Shown here: in pieces, positions 45,001 to 57,300 of the stretch
Position numbering within the stretch: the stretch's first letter is position 1
How the letters are laid out: each line of letters opens with the position of its first letter
From: Lactifluus volemus
Taxonomy: Eukaryota; Basidiomycota; Agaricomycetes; Russulales; Russulaceae
Length of the DNA stretch: 64,000 bases
Reading direction: 5' to 3'
Assembly: GCA_022376515.1 (NCBI GenBank)
Contig: WTXI01000039.1
Location: 186,001 to 250,000 of the forward strand
The notes under the pieces: model-generated
The model's database searches: none
The model's input: the letters and a program-made list of their open reading frames with translations, nothing else
What the model was told of the DNA's origin: nothing
Program-made: the position numbers and the translations under genes

Positions 45001-46100
45001 AAGCGCCTTGCTCGCGATGGTACTCGTACCTGCAGGCATAAACTGTTTACCAGCTTACGCGTCTTCCTTGTCAACCTCGATTTCAACTCCACCTCTCACT
45101 CTTTCTTGTGTCCAATGACACGAACAAATGCTAAATGTGCGATCCCGAGGAGGCGACATTTTGGCCACGCCCTTAAATGTCGGTTGAGTGAACTCAGTTC
45201 TTCTTGGTTACCCAATTTTCACTGTACACCTCATGCGCTCTCTGGCGGACATAACTTCCATCGGACTGTATTAGGTGGGTTTTGAAGCTATCTGATCTAC
45301 AGTACGTGATTGGCGGCAATGGACTCAGTGCTAGGCGTGAGCGAAAAGAAATCCGCTCTAATCGCATGCCTTCCTGAGCCGCCAGTGGTGTGCAATACGC
45401 TCGCTAGGTGGTGCAATCATATTCTCAGGAGGGGGCCTATACTTGTGATGAGTATGTGGCGGATTGTTCCGTATTTAGTCGCAAAAGCGAGTTGGGCGGG
45501 TCACGCCAAGGAGAGGGCAATGGCCCGGATGCATAAGGATGAGCTAAGGTCACGCACCACTAGGCTACATGGGTGACGATGGTCTGGAGGGTGGAGGACA
45601 AGCCCAACATAAAAGAGCAAATACACGAGTGAGGACTGGCTATACTGGTATGACGGCACATCTGTCTCTGTGGAAAACTCAGGATAAGCCAGCAGTGCGG
45701 TGGTAGTGATGTCACTGACGAGAACGTTGTAGTCTCTAACATCGAGCGCCATGATGCCTCGTGTGAGTGTGAGTTAGGGCAGAGTAGATGGCGAGGCCTA
45801 TCGATGCCAGCGAGGGAGGAAACACAGACCCAAGCTATTCGATTGACGGTCTCCATGGATGGCAATGCTGATAACACCGAGGAGGGGGGAAATGGTAATG
45901 GCGACGCATCCTCAGAATTTTTTTAATTTCCACGGCAGACTTTACGCCCACCCATCCAATTTTAAATTTGAGCGCTTAGCGAAATTACTAACTGAAGCGT
46001 CTCATTATCACGACATGTGGTCACCGAGGGTGCACTTATTCTTACACCTGTTTTCTGGGCCAACCTGCCGGTCGCCGTAGTAGCCCGGGCCCTAGGGAGA
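45000..46100. repeat. R5 repeat, 5' flank of A4
   Basis: 45035-45330 and 45590-45890 match the R5 copies listed elsewhere. From 46070 the family A promoter begins (CCTAGGGAGAATCTGGTTTA, with TTTAAAG at 46107-46113). Confidence 0.5.
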
Positions 46101-46202
46101 ATCTGGTTTAAAGCTGGTATGCGGTAAGCTTACAGAAATTACTGTACGGCTGCCCGTAGCTTATCCCCCCCACCAGCTATTATATCCTCCGAACACCTGG
46201 AG

Positions 46203-47035
46203 ATGGATTATTCTCGGGTACGACAAGCCAATGAACTCTTGGAACACGAAATTGCTCCGAGTCCTCGTCCGATTCTGCGCACTCTCCATGATCACATACA
46301 AGAGAATCCTAGGGTCTGTGTTCGTCAATCACATCCTGACACTCTACTCATTGCAAAGTGCCATGTCTCCGCATCATCGTTTAGATCCAGCCTGCTGCCG
46401 TCAATCACCAATTCGAAGGCGTTTTGGTGAATATACCTCCCCCAGCCAGCGGGGTCGTTGCCATGCAGGGATACCCACAAGACCCGCTCTATATTGACGA
46501 AGCGCACTATGACATATCAGTGGGATACTATCACCGCCCACAACCAGATGTGAGTAAAATCCATTTCTAGCCTCCTTTTCACTGATGACCCACCCTGAAC
46601 CTTCTTCTACAGGATCCTACGGTTCCATACGTGTATCATGATGCAGGAACTGCTCAAGAAATCCAGGTGCAGCCGCAAGCCATTCAATTTCAAGTTGCCC
46701 CCGTACGTTCCATCTTTTTGTTTAAACCTATATGCCCACAGCGTACCCCGCTTTAGGATATTCAAGGAAACAACGACGTTGGGTCTGTTCCCCAGAATTT
46801 GGCACCAGGTCCCGGCCGAGCTGAATTCCCGGATCCTTGGGCTCATCGTACTCCCGTCCGTGACTATCCACAGGCACCAGTAGATTCAGCAGATAATCTC
46901 GGACACCTTGCTCGCTACTACATGGACCACCCTGATTCGCAGGTGACGCAGGTCGATAATGTGGTTCGCATGGAGCCGGGTCACAGTCGTCGATTCAAGG
47001 TGGTGATTACCCTCGAAATGCCTGATGCCCTTTGA
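46203..47035 (+). CDS. Family A copy 4 (A4), unknown 214-aa protein
   Basis: Exons 46203-46313, 46385-46549, 46613-46702 and 46757-47035 are open and in frame, with introns of 71, 63 and 54 nt. The protein begins MDYSRVRQANELLEHEIAPS, keeps NHQFEGVLVNIPPPASG and QDPLYIDEAHYDIS, and ends VVRMEPGHSRRFKVV then ITLEMPDAL. This copy fixes the third intron. If the upstream CCCACAG were used, the exon would read CGT ACC CCG CTT TAG, a stop; the downstream CTTTAG acceptor keeps the frame open. No known domain, signal peptide or membrane helix is seen. R5 lies upstream; an R4 and R3 mosaic lies downstream. Confidence 0.85.
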
Positions 47036-47990
47036 GTGTTGGGTCCTCATCGAAACTTTTTCAAAGTACTAACTCTGTACCGTTGTACGTTACTAGAATG
47101 GTGTGCGCGTCGTAGTGGTGGTGCAGGTACCTCTGTCCACTATATAAGTCTCGTCTGCTCTTTGTGAGGGTTCTTTCCCTCTTCATTCTGAAATGTTTTT
47201 TTTTTTTCAATATAATTTTGTGGTTCCAACGCCGTGGCTTTCTCAACCTTTGTGTCGAATGACTCTTGAGGATAGTCTACTCAGGCTCGAGTAAAGTCGC
47301 TCTATATCTTTAGGTTGCATTTCCGCCCCAGCACTGGCCCAATTTATTGCCTTGCAGCCCGGCCCGGGCACCTCCGTTCGGTGCGTTTAAACGTGGAATG
47401 CCTCTCCCCCGTGCTAGTAGATCGTGACCACTCCCTGTCCATCCTCCAGGGCACCCTGCAAGGGGGAAGACCGTAGTTCTCTCCCTCGCCTCCTTCCATG
47501 CCTGCGCCCGACCAAGAGGCACCTAGAACCCGGGATAACCTCCCCAAACCTGTATTTCCAATGGAACAGCGGAATTCCGTTTGCTGTTTGACCAAACCTT
47601 TATGACCTCACCCAAGTACAGCTAAAGTACGAACCTGCAGCCGTCGGACAATCCGACTATGTACGTTTATAGTACTTGGCCGTGGGAATGCGCAGCAGGC
47701 AGTGCCAGTGGCACGTGCCTCGTACCTTGTCTTCACATGGAATTGACAACTGGAGTGGTCGTTCTTCTAAGTTACTTCCGATGTATGGATAAAAGACATG
47801 ACGCGTAATCTAGGCCCAATAAGCGAGGGTTTCGAGGCAATTCCGGGGAAACGACATCGGAATCAAGACAAGACAAGGTGCCTCGGCTATGATGACACGG
47901 AAATAGCCGGTGTTATAGTGGTGGCTGTTGCGCATACATGTAAGCCCCCTCGAGGGCGTACCCCCTTGATCTGCTTCTTTTGACCTGTCT
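47036..47990 (+). repeat. A4 3' flank and R4 repeat
   Basis: 47036-47300 is the conserved family A 3' flank. 47300-47990 (R4) matches 58590-59400 in parts: CTATATCTTTAGGTTGCATT, CACCTCCGTTCGGTGC, CAAGGGGGAAGACC, GCACCTAGAACCCG and AATCTAGGCCCAATAAGC. A shorter copy is at 55590-55990 and an inverted piece at 27625-27760. The copies differ by deletions; no intact frame is shared. Confidence 0.5.
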
Positions 47991-49110
47991 GGATCATTTA
48001 ACCGCATCATGCTAGCCATGAGCGAATACGTCATCTCTTCGGGGTCCGTCGAAAACCTGCGGCTATCCTCTCCACTCGATACTGTCCGTCTGGAGGTCCT
48101 CACGTCGACGCCGCCCGAATCCCACTCAAAAAACACCAGCTCAGGAGGGGTCAAGCGAGGCCTCTGAATCCCAATATATCTTCGTTCCGACGCTTGACGG
48201 ACCACCAAAGAAGTCCCACCACCCACTTCCGTCGCCTCTGCTCCACACCCGCTTTCGTGCATCAGTAGCGACGCAGTCGTCATTTAACAACTCCGTAGAC
48301 CTTTCCGGTCGTTCTTCCAATTCACGAATGGGTGGCGGAAGTCAGGACTGTGATGGTATTAGTATCTACTCGACTGCCTCCGCCGTCCACCTAAATCCTG
48401 ATCATCTCTCGACCACACCCTCCAACAGACATCTCATTGGGCAAAGTGGAGGATAGAGAAGCCTGATTCAAAGTTCTGATTTCTCGCCTTCAAGTGGTAC
48501 TTCGGCCGTGGTAGAAGATCAAAGTCTCAACGTCAACATCGTTCTCAGTTTCACGGGTTCCGGATCACCGCGTGTCCCTCCCCATGCCCCCTCCCGTCTC
48601 CTCACATTCCTTCTTTCCCTCATCCCCATTCCTTATACTCTCGACCCGTAAGTTCAGGTTTTACTTTATAGGTCTCTTGGCACGGCTACAGTACCATCGC
48701 AGCTTCGGTGTGTGCACGTTATCTGTCAGTTACATGAGAGTACATTGATACGATCCCTCTCCTGAGCAATATCAACCAATCTTGCGCATTCACGGGTGAT
48801 GGGTGCTCCACCAGGGACGATGATTGTACTCAAAAGGCTTTTCAACTTTCTGAGAAGGTGCTGACTACTCATAAGAGAAAGACAATATGGAGGCGCTGCG
48901 GCAGTCAGTCAGCTTGGGGCTGTGATGGCAAAAATGGAGCCATCACGTACGACAACCAAGGTTCCTGGGACCACATCTCAGATGTTTCATTGTTTGCTGT
49001 TCAGTTTTTGGGAGAGGGAATGGGACAACAAACCACTGGTATCACACTCGGTGTCCTTGAGAGCTACACGACGAGGATTCTAATACCACACAGTCGCACA
49101 AAAATGAGAA
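47990..49110 (+). repeat. R3 repeat, copy 2
   Basis: It is related to 18290-18980 and 59500-60030. It is longer than copy 1 because of about 400 extra bases (48350-48700). The minus-strand frame 47810-48283 is open (157 codons), but it is not conserved as a frame in the other copies, so I leave it out as a gene. Confidence 0.45.
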
Positions 49111-50640
49111 TTGAGAGATAAGATGGAAAGAGAATAGAACGATCGAGACGAGGGAGCAAATTGAATTGAGTCATCATATTCCCACGTCCTTATATGACAG
49201 ATCCTTGCTGTACTAGTAGGCATAACTGTTTACGCGTCTTCTCAGCCTTGATATCAATTCCACCTTTCACTCTTTCTTGCGTCCATGACACAAACAAAAG
49301 CTAAATGTGCGGGCCCGAGGAGGCGACATTTTGGTCAATACAACAACGTGGACAAGGTGAGGACACCACGTGCGCAAAGCGCCGAAGGACAATATGTACA
49401 AACATGTACAAACACCCAAGCTTAAGATTCCGGATCGGTGCAGCCCGGAGCCAGGCTGATGTGCATTTTGTCCACTTGACCACCGAGACTTCCTACTGAA
49501 CTCGACATCATACGCAGATTCAGCTCGTTGGACTACCAACGACGGGTGATACAGTAAATCCGAGTGCCGAGCTGGCTTCAAGTTCCAACGGATCCAAGAC
49601 CAACCCCGCAACCTGCACTGATGCCTCGTTCATACCAATTGTAGCCTGCACATACTCAAGATCGCTCTTGGCTGCGAAGTAACTGGAGGTGAGCTCCCTA
49701 TGATTCATACGTACCGTGGCTGACCTTTCGGTGGCCTGTAGTTGTGTGCTGTATTCAGAATGAATGTAGTTTCGGTCTTTGCGGACGCTGTCTGATGATG
49801 GCATGCATGAGAAATGTGAACATGGAGCATGGAGTCTTTGAGTCGGCGTAGAAACTGTCTTGTATATAGTATGGATGCGATCTATACAGTATTCTATTGA
49901 CTGACATGTCACTCTTGCGCAACGGAGGAAGGAAGATGGACGAGGAAGAGCCAAGACCACGCACCACTGGGCTACGATGGGTGATTACAATCTGGAGGGT
50001 CCTAGGAGGTCAAGCCCAACATAAAGGGCATCTACGCAGGTGAGGACTAGTTACACTGGCATGACTGCATACCTGCCTCCGTGGCACGCTCAGGATAAGG
50101 CATAATGGCACTTGATATGACAGATTACCACGGCCTCAGCAGTGCCAACGATTCACGATTCCTCCTTGTTGCTAGGCCGGAAGTATGTGGAAGGTAAGCT
50201 ATGACATCGATGAGGCTTATCGACGAGGGAGGAATCCCAGTCCAAGCCATTCGGATGAAGGTCTGCATGTATATCGGTTTCAATAACATTGAGGAGGGGG
50301 AGAGGGAAGCTCCCGTGGAGAAATTGAACTTTGGACCGTGACGAAACACTGGCATGAGCAAATACAAGTCCGGACCAAATCCAGGCAAAGCTGCGTCTGG
50401 CGCGGAGACGACCAATACAGACAATGACGGGTGGAAAGAAGGACGGTGGTGATGAGCGGGTGTGGTGTAAGTTACTGGGGAGAGTGGATGGGCGCCCGGG
50501 CTAGGAGTAGGAGTGAACGGCGTTCGTTGCCAAAAGACATGGGGCGTCCGCAGGAGGGCATAGAAGTAAGGAAGGGGCGAGGAAAAAAGTCCTTCACGGG
50601 CTGTTGAGAGGCCCAGACACGGATGATGGCTGTACTGGTT
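49110..50640. repeat. R5-type mosaic, no gene seen
   Basis: 49215-49620 and 49740-50300 are R5 segments. The site at about 49455-49475 is a likely empty version of the pogo insertion site, and about 49744-49758 an empty version of the LINE site. 50300-50640 shows nothing recognisable. Confidence 0.45.
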
Positions 50641-50790
50641 TATGCGGATGTGACTATCCGAAGAGCCGAGAACGAAGCGGATGTGACTACTCTGAAGGGG
50701 GCCTAAATGTGATTAGTCGAAGAGGCCCTAAATAGGAATGTGATTAGTTGAAGAGGGCCTGGGTGTGATTAGTCGAAGAAGACGCGCTCA
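50640..50790 (+). repeat. Short degenerate tandem repeat
   Basis: Five imperfect units of a motif like GTGATTAGTCGAAGAGGCC start at about 50649, 50682, 50708, 50740 and 50767, spaced 26-33 bases. The last three fall inside or at the edge of the left arm of the large inverted repeat. Confidence 0.6.
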
Positions 50791-50910
50791 TCGAACTGGT
50801 AGCCTCCCGGGCCGACGCTCTCACTCTACCAGTTCGATGAGCGCGTCTTCTTCGACTAATCACACCCAGGCCCTCTTCAACTAATCACATTCCTATTTAG
50901 GGCCTCTTCG
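50718..50910. repeat. Perfect 83-bp inverted repeat with 27-base loop
   Basis: Left arm 50718-50800 (starts CGAAGAGGCCCTAAATAGG, ends CATCGAACTGGT) is exactly the reverse complement of right arm 50828-50910. The loop is 50801-50827. A transcript would form an 83-bp hairpin. It lies about 140 bases upstream of the B3 start and 60 bases before its TATA-like element. No protein is encoded. Confidence 0.95.
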
Positions 50911-51053
50911 TGACTATTAACATCATGTAGATGATCCACTACCCGTGCACGCGTTCCTCCATCTCACTTCTTTAAAAAGGCCTTATTCTACGATGGCCAA
51001 AGGACAGCACTACAGAACCTTTGTTCCCCAAGTTCAATTACACCAGAGCTCAG

Positions 51054-51899
51054 ATGGCCCAAGTTGAACGACAACAACAATATAACCTTCCAAGAAACGT
51101 GTCCCCTCATACCGTTTTCCCCTTGGTCCACCCCGATGAGGTCGGCTCTGATATTCTCTCTACTCGAGTGCTCACATATGGACGATATCATCCAGATCCC
51201 CCCGGCGGTCATCCCGCTGGCACCCCCATTTGAAGACCCTCAAGTTGCTAACCACGGTCAACCACAGCGTCCCCCTTACATTCACAGGCCTCACTACGAC
51301 TATGTGCACGGCCATCCCCCTGCGCCACCAGCTGTGAGCAACATTGACTATGTCGTATTGCTAGCCACTCCTTGACAACAACTCCTCTGCAGTACCAACC
51401 CGACCCATACGGTCCAGGCTTCAACATGGATATTCCACCCCCGGTCGAACACGTAGCTATTCCAGATCAAGCCCAACACATTCATTACTACGCCCCTCTT
51501 CCGCAAGTGGTGAGTATCAAGTAGCTTTATGAAATGGTCCTCCTCATTGACAATACATCATATGTCCAGCTCCCTGCGATCCCTAATGATCTAGGCTTCG
51601 AGGCCTACGCAAGACCTGTGCAAGGTGTCCAACCTCAGGCACAACCCTATGGCCCGCAACTCGGAGCTTATGTGCGTTTAAGCCTTTCTTTCCGTCTCGC
51701 ATCCACGTTTATCTAACCCTTCCCTAATCAGTGGCCTTACCAGATACTTCCTGATGCACGACAAGCAGAGAACCTCCGACGACTAGCTATCCACTACTTG
51801 CAAAATCTGGAATCACAAGTTGATACGGTTCGGATGGAACAGAGCCTGACTGGTCGATTCAAGGTGGTCATCGTGCTTGACATGGATGACTTCCTCTGA
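51054..51899 (+). CDS. Family B copy 3 (B3), unknown 203-aa protein
   Basis: Exons 51054-51140, 51196-51333, 51393-51509, 51570-51671 and 51732-51899 are open and join in phase 0, with introns of 55-60 nt. The protein starts MAQVERQQQYNLPRNVSPH. Exon 2 begins IPPAVIPLAPPFED, different from its siblings because the start of the exon has diverged. Exon 3 has VEHVAIPDQAQHIHYYAPLP, exon 4 has DLGFEAYARPVQGVQPQAQP, and exon 5 ends LTGRFKVVIVLDMDDFL. The CTTTAAAAAGGC element lies 84 bases upstream. There is also an out-of-frame upstream ATG at 50993. The function is unknown. It follows a large hairpin-forming inverted repeat, which could influence its expression. Confidence 0.85.
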
Positions 51900-53760
51900 G
51901 GCGATGTCCCTTGTCATTACCTCTTTGAAGAATCGCTTGTACGATAAGGTGTAGTGTGCGCTGTCGATATAGGTAGTACATTTTGTATGACCCTGGTCCT
52001 GGCTTTTGTGAGTGTTGTGGACATCCCCCTTTGTGCGACTGGTTTCTTGTCTTGTGTCACACCTTTCATATCATTTCTTTGCTAAATTCTCTCTTTGAAT
52101 TGAAGTGATTCCCACAGTTTGCACTTTGTCGAGTGGTGACATCTGCGGCCGCAGAACATACCACTTACGGAATTTGAGACCGCGGCGCTTGATTACATAA
52201 CCCTGACATACACGCCAGACTCCGATCCATGCTGGATCCATGCTTGTCCCGGGTGGCCAGGGAATCTCACCCAGTAACCAAATTTGAATCATATCACAGG
52301 AGGTAGGTAACGGCATCTCCGCGGCGCAGATGTCACGGATTCCTTCTGCGAGGAGCTAGCCTGAAGGTTCCTGCCTCATCGATCTGGATGTTAATACAAT
52401 GATCTTCCCTAAACGGCTTGAACCGCATAGGCTATGCTTCGACTTCGAACAGTTTTAGACATCCAGGCTCACTGACTCCGAGTCGAATCCCTTTCTCGTC
52501 CACGTTGAGTGAGTATTGTCTCATATGTGATCTTGGTAGCATTCGAACTGAATCAACTGATTTCCTTCTGACAAAACAACTTGAAAGCATTCTCATTGGG
52601 GTTTGTGATTATGCTCAAGTGCCCTTTCAACACGACGGACCATTAGCACTAAAAAATAGAAGCTCTACGACCCAATCATCATAACCCGACGCCGCGCGGG
52701 GCTGTCATGTGGCATAAAACTGGATACTTACCAAACATCTCACTTGCCTATCAAGCTGGATCGCTCAAGACTCTGCCATATATTTCCCCCAATGTAGTGG
52801 GCCGCATCACTCTGCATCACTGCTGCGGCTTATACTTGTCTTTCACACCAATACTAATCAGAACCGAAGGTTAATTCTGCGTCGGAGACAACAAGCGAGC
52901 TTCGTACCAAACTGGCAGACGATGAGATAGATTTGACCGAACCCCCTCCACTGCGTGCATGATTAACTCATCAGGTACATCAGCCAAGTACGGTCTTGGT
53001 TAACTTAACCATCGCCAGAGATACACGACCTGCCCGGCAGGCACGGCAATGTCAGGTGGCAGGTCCCGGGTCGAAGATCGAATATTGTGACGCGAACATA
53101 TGCCCCATCCTGTGTCCAGCTTCGTATCTCGCATATCTACAGCTCGTCCACTGTCCACGTGCCGAGGTTCAGGTTATCCGCTCCCGGCGGAACGCGACAG
53201 AGGAAAAGGGATGCGGCGCGCTGAGGGACGTTGACTGGGCTGCTGCGAACGGCGATGTCTCGTATTGAGGAGCGTGCATTGTAGCTAAATAAAAATAAAG
53301 GGTATGAAATTTTAAAAAGACTATGAAGGGGATGGAGTGGAGGGATGTGGTGGAGTGTAACATACCCGGCGTGTCAACAAGAAAGCCAGCTTGTTTGAAC
53401 GCGCCGTAAACGAGATCTGGGCTGGAGAATCCGAAACTGTGTTTGTGGGAGGGGAAGAAGGAGAGGAGATTGATGTGGAGTGATCAAAGCACGCACGTAC
53501 TAAAAACCACGAAGGCGACCTGGCGGTACAGCGGCAGGCGGGCCCACGTGTGCCACATCGGAGGCTTGGTACCACTGCGGTACCCCTGGTCTTCATCAAG
53601 GAAATGGGAGGACAAACCATTTTTATCACACTTCGGTGTCAGACTCTGGCCCTTGAGACAAGATAAGATCTCAAGTGAGGCAAACGAGAGGATGGGCAAG
53701 GCGAAGTTGGAGAACAACCAATCAGATTGAAGCAACGTGACCTCATATTCCCACGTAGCC
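51900..53760 (+). repeat. B3 3' flank and R1 repeat, copy 3
   Basis: 51900-52170 is the B-type 3' flank. R1 runs from about 52170 to 53740 with the same landmarks as at 14831. Of the two long copies this is the better preserved one for the minus-strand family E sequence. No plus-strand gene is seen. Confidence 0.6.
53030..53735 (-). pseudogene. Family E gene or remnant in R1 (minus strand)
   Basis: Reading from 53735 downward: DEDQGYRSGTKPPMWHTWAR then LPLYRQVAFVVF, a GTACGTGCG...CACAG intron (about 65 nt), FGFSSPDLVYGAFKQAGFLV, a GTATGTTAC intron, and DNLNLGTWTVDEL followed by GAYVRVTIFDLRPG. Here TAG replaces a codon after VDEL, where the 15.7-kb copy reads VDELRIYNIGS. So the two long copies carry different breaks: an extra A there and a stop here. 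The family is not recognised; intron signals and the shared peptide suggest a real ancestral gene. Confidence 0.4.
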
Positions 53761-54489
53761 AGCTACGCGTAAACCGTTTACCAGTTTACACCTCTATGAC
53801 ACGAAAAAAAAGCTAGTCACAGACTCCAGGGGACTAGCTGATGTCTGGGTAGTACTTTCCAGTCAGATAAGGGCCAGGGATTGGTGCTTCTTCTTATCTA
53901 CAGGGCATGATTGGCGTGAGTGAACTCAGTGCTAGAATTCTGACCGGTTGTGGACGGCCCAATCCATCATTATCATTGATTCCGCTAACTCGGTTCCTTT
54001 TCCACCACTGTACTTCAAGTTGGTTGCAGAAAAATCAATGTGCAATGGTCAAGCCGCCGAGTCTAATTTCGAGCTGCCGAGTGCCCTATGCTGATTGATC
54101 GCGTCTGGTCTTTGAGGTGGTCTGAGACGTGAGGCAAGGCCAAGGCGATGGCAGGTTGGGGGGGGGGGGGGGGGTCCGGTTGATCCCGGTGAGTTCGGAT
54201 CTTAAATGTCAAGGCACGGTCGAACCGATTTAAATGGACTGAACGTTACTGTTGCTGCCGGTGGTCGCCAATCTACCGTCCAGTATCTTCGAACGACCGT
54301 TCCAACGATGCGAATGTAAATTGTAAATGTAAATGTAATTCCCTCTCGTGCGTCTTTTCCTAAAGAGAATTTCATTTAAAGCTGGTATGCGGTATGCTTA
54401 CAGAACTAACTGTACAGCCAACCCCCCCCCCCCCCCCCCCTCCACTAGTACCCTCCTTCGAGGCCAGTATAACCTCCAAACACTTGCAG
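53760..54489. other. Intergenic and A5 promoter region
   Basis: 53770-53960 partly matches 21300-21540 (CAGATAAGGGCCAGGGATTG, CTTATCTACAGGGC). A G run at 54158-54173 and a degenerate TGTAAAT repeat (54313-54338) follow. The family A promoter starts at about 54365 (AGAGAATTTCATTTAAAGC) and includes an uninterrupted 19-base C run at 54422-54440. Confidence 0.45.
54365..54489 (+). promoter_or_regulatory. Family A promoter and leader (A5 as example)
   Basis: A TTTAAA element at 54375 lies 115 bases before the start codon. Equivalent elements are at about 329 (A1), 17094 (A2), 46107 (A4) and 57323 (A6), 85-98 bases before their starts. Between element and ATG all copies have GCTGGTATGCGG-like sequence, TTACTGTACAG-like sequence and a C run of variable length: 8 (A1), 6 (A2), 8 and 9 split (A3), 7 (A4), 19 (A5), 5 (A6). 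Confidence 0.5.
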
Positions 54490-55332
54490 ATGGCTTATTC
54501 TCGGATACGACAAGCCGATGAACTCTTGGAACACAAAATTGCTCCGAGTCCTCGTCCCATTCCGCGCACTCTCCATGATCACATACAAGAGAATCCTACT
54601 AGGGTCTGTGTTCGTCAATCACATCTTGACACTCTACTCATTGCAAGTGCCATGTCTCCGCATCATCGTTTAGATCCAGCCTGCTGCCGTCAATAACCAA
54701 TTCGAAGGCGTTTTGGTGAATATACCTCCCCCAGCCAGCGGGGTCGTTGCCATGCAGGGATACTCACAAGACCCGCTCTATATTGACGAAGCGCACTATG
54801 ACATGTCAGTGGGATACTATCACCGCCCACAACCAGGTGTGAGTAAGATCCATCTATGTAATTTCTAGCTTCCTTTTCACTGATGACCCACCCTGGACCT
54901 TCTTCCACAGGGTCCTACGGTTCCATACGTGTATCATGATGCAGGAGTTGCTCAAGATATCCAGGTGCAGCTGCAAGCCATTCAAGCTCAAGTTGCCCCC
55001 GTACGTTCCATCTTTTTTTTTAAAAACCTATATGCCCACAGCATACCCTGCATCAGGATATTCAAGTAAACAACGACTTTGGTTCTGTTCCCCAGCATTT
55101 AGCACCAGGTCCCCCCCGAGCTGAATTCCCGGATCCGTGGGCTCATCATATTCCCATCCGTGACTATCTACAGGCACCAGTAGATTTGGCAGATAATCTC
55201 GGACACCTTGCTCGCTGCTACATAGACCACCCTGATTCGCAGGTGACACAAGTCGATCGTGTGGTTCGCATGGAGCCGGGTCACACTCGTCGATTCATGG
55301 TGATTACCGTCGAAATTCCTGATGCTCTTTGA
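54490..55332 (+). CDS. Family A copy 5 (A5), unknown 214-aa protein
   Basis: Exons 54490-54603, 54674-54838, 54911-55000 and 55057-55332 give an open frame, with introns of 70, 72 and 56 nt. It starts MAYSRIRQADELLEHKIAPS. Exon 1 gains one codon (NPTR against NPR or NLR) and exon 4 loses one in the otherwise invariant C-terminus (RRFMVITVEIPDAL against RRFKVVITLEMPDAL). All length changes are whole codons. The altered C-terminal motif makes this the most divergent intact A copy at that site and a natural test of whether the motif matters. No known domain is recognised. Confidence 0.85.
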
Positions 55333-57300
55333 GCCTTGGATTCTCATCGTGACCTTTCCAAAATACTAACTCTGTACCATTGTACGTTACTAGAATGGTG
55401 TGCGCGTAGTGGTGGTGGTGTAGGTACCTTCATCCAGTATGTAAGTCTCGTCAGCCCTTTGTGAGGGTTTGTTCCGAAATGTTTTTTTCAATATGAATGT
55501 GTGGTTCCTACGCTTTGTCGACCTTTGTGTCGAATGACGCTTGAGGATCATCGGCCATAGTCCACTCAGTGGTTATCGTCTTGCAGCCCACCACCTCCGT
55601 TCGGTCCATTACTCCACCAAAACAGGAATACCTCTCCCCCAGGGCACCCTGAAACGGGAAGACCATGATTCGCTTCCTCGCCTCCTCCAAAGCCTGCATA
55701 CAGAATTGATCCCGGTCACGCAACTGAGTGGTACAGGAGTAAGGCGATTATATTGTTTCGGGGGAAAACCCCAGTTATTTATGCATGAACTTGATGGGCA
55801 TTGAGGTGCCAAACGAGCGGCGTGATGTTACTATTGGATGCAAGTCTAATAGGATGAGCTAAGGTCACGTACCAATGGGCGACTATGGGTGACCACACGG
55901 TCTGGTGGGTGGAGATCAAGCCCAACATAAAAGAGCATCTACACAAGTGAGGACCCGACCAAGACGCATCTAGAACCCGGGATAATATCCCCAACCTGTG
56001 TTGCTCAGTAGCGTACGCTGTACTCCCCGCCCTACGCCCCAAAGTGCTCTCACTGTGTTAGGCTGCGTTGATACCCTGTTCCTGGGTTTATCCTAGATGA
56101 GCGGCCATGATTTCAGAACAACACATCCTCTTCCACTTGATTTGGCGCATCGTTTGGACTAAAACGAGCGAAATGCGGATGAGCGCTGAGCGGTACGCGT
56201 AAGCAACGAGTGAGGGTTTACCTAAGTATTATGTATTTGGGGATGTTGGGTCCGAGTCGGCGATTCCCAGTGTTCCTTGTCCTCTCTCGGCAATTCTTCT
56301 TGTTCATCCACCGCTTACCGTAACATATACGCTGCCGGGAAGATCGTTTATCGACCTACAAGAGGTTTACGCATGACAAAGAAAGACGCTGTGCCTGGTA
56401 TCCTTGGCGCAACAGATAGACGGTTGCAGGAGAGCCCGAGGAGATTTGTAAAGAACGGGAGATCCAAGATCTTGAGATGAATATGGTCCGACATCATGCA
56501 GTCCAAAACTGTCCCTACGGAAGGTGCGTACGTTGACTAGAGGATGGGGTCTAAAGGAGATGCGAAACACAACCACTATGACTGAACACGTCAGCTATCC
56601 AGGGTCGGGGTACCCGGCCCTGATTATACCGAATCGACCAACTGGTACAAAACCGTAAAAGAATAAGGGTCGCCCCACTCGGACTGTAATGTGACTTCGC
56701 GTTCCCCAACCAGCAAATGATCGGACGCCACATCAATATCAGGCACGAGGCGACATAATGAGTATGTGGCGGATTGTTCCGTATTTAGTCGCAAAGGTAA
56801 GTTGAGCGGGCCACGCCAAGGAGAGGGCAATGGCCCGGATGCATAAGGATGTATGGTTACACTGGCATGACGGCACATCCGTCTCGGTGGCAAACTCAGG
56901 ATAAGCCAGGAGTGCGTTGGTAGTGATGTCACTGACGAGAACGTGGTAGTCTCTAACATCGAGCGCCATGATCCCGAGTGTGAGTGTGAGTTAGGGCAGA
57001 GTAGATGGTGAGGCCTATCAATTCCAGAGAGGGAGGAAACCCAGGCCAAGCCATTACACAGGACTGGGGAAAGGATGGAAAGTAGTAGAAGTATGCAGGA
57101 CTTCCAATTGCTTCGGTCGAAGCCGACGAAGCTGCCGAAACCAGTCCAATTTCAAATTTGAGCGCTTGGAGCCAGAACTGGAGCGCTGATGCCCAGTTGA
57201 CACGTGTTGTCGTACAAATTACCAGCACCGACTATCGAAGAATCTCCAGTTCTTTTACCATTAACAGGCCATCCTTCTGGGCCGACCTGTCGGTCGCCCT
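55333..57300. repeat. A5 3' flank, shortened R4, R5 and fragments
   Basis: 55333-55550 is the family A 3' flank. 55555-55990 is a shortened R4. 56090-56570 has no match in the window and no clear gene. 56600-56760 reads on the minus strand as RLVPDIDVASDHLLVGEREV then TLQSEWGDPYSFTVLYQ, protein-like but isolated. 56760-57060 is R5. Around 57125-57180 is TTCAAATTTGAGCGCTTGGA, shared with 45958. Confidence 0.4.

Noticed and set aside
47810..48283. 157-codon minus-strand ORF in R3
   Set aside because: The frame is not kept in the other R3 copies (18290-18600, 59250-59620), where frameshifts and stops occur.
50640..50910. CRISPR-like array in the GTGATTAGTCGAAGAGG repeats
   Set aside because: Units are degenerate, unevenly spaced and eukaryotic in context; the main structure is a perfect inverted repeat.
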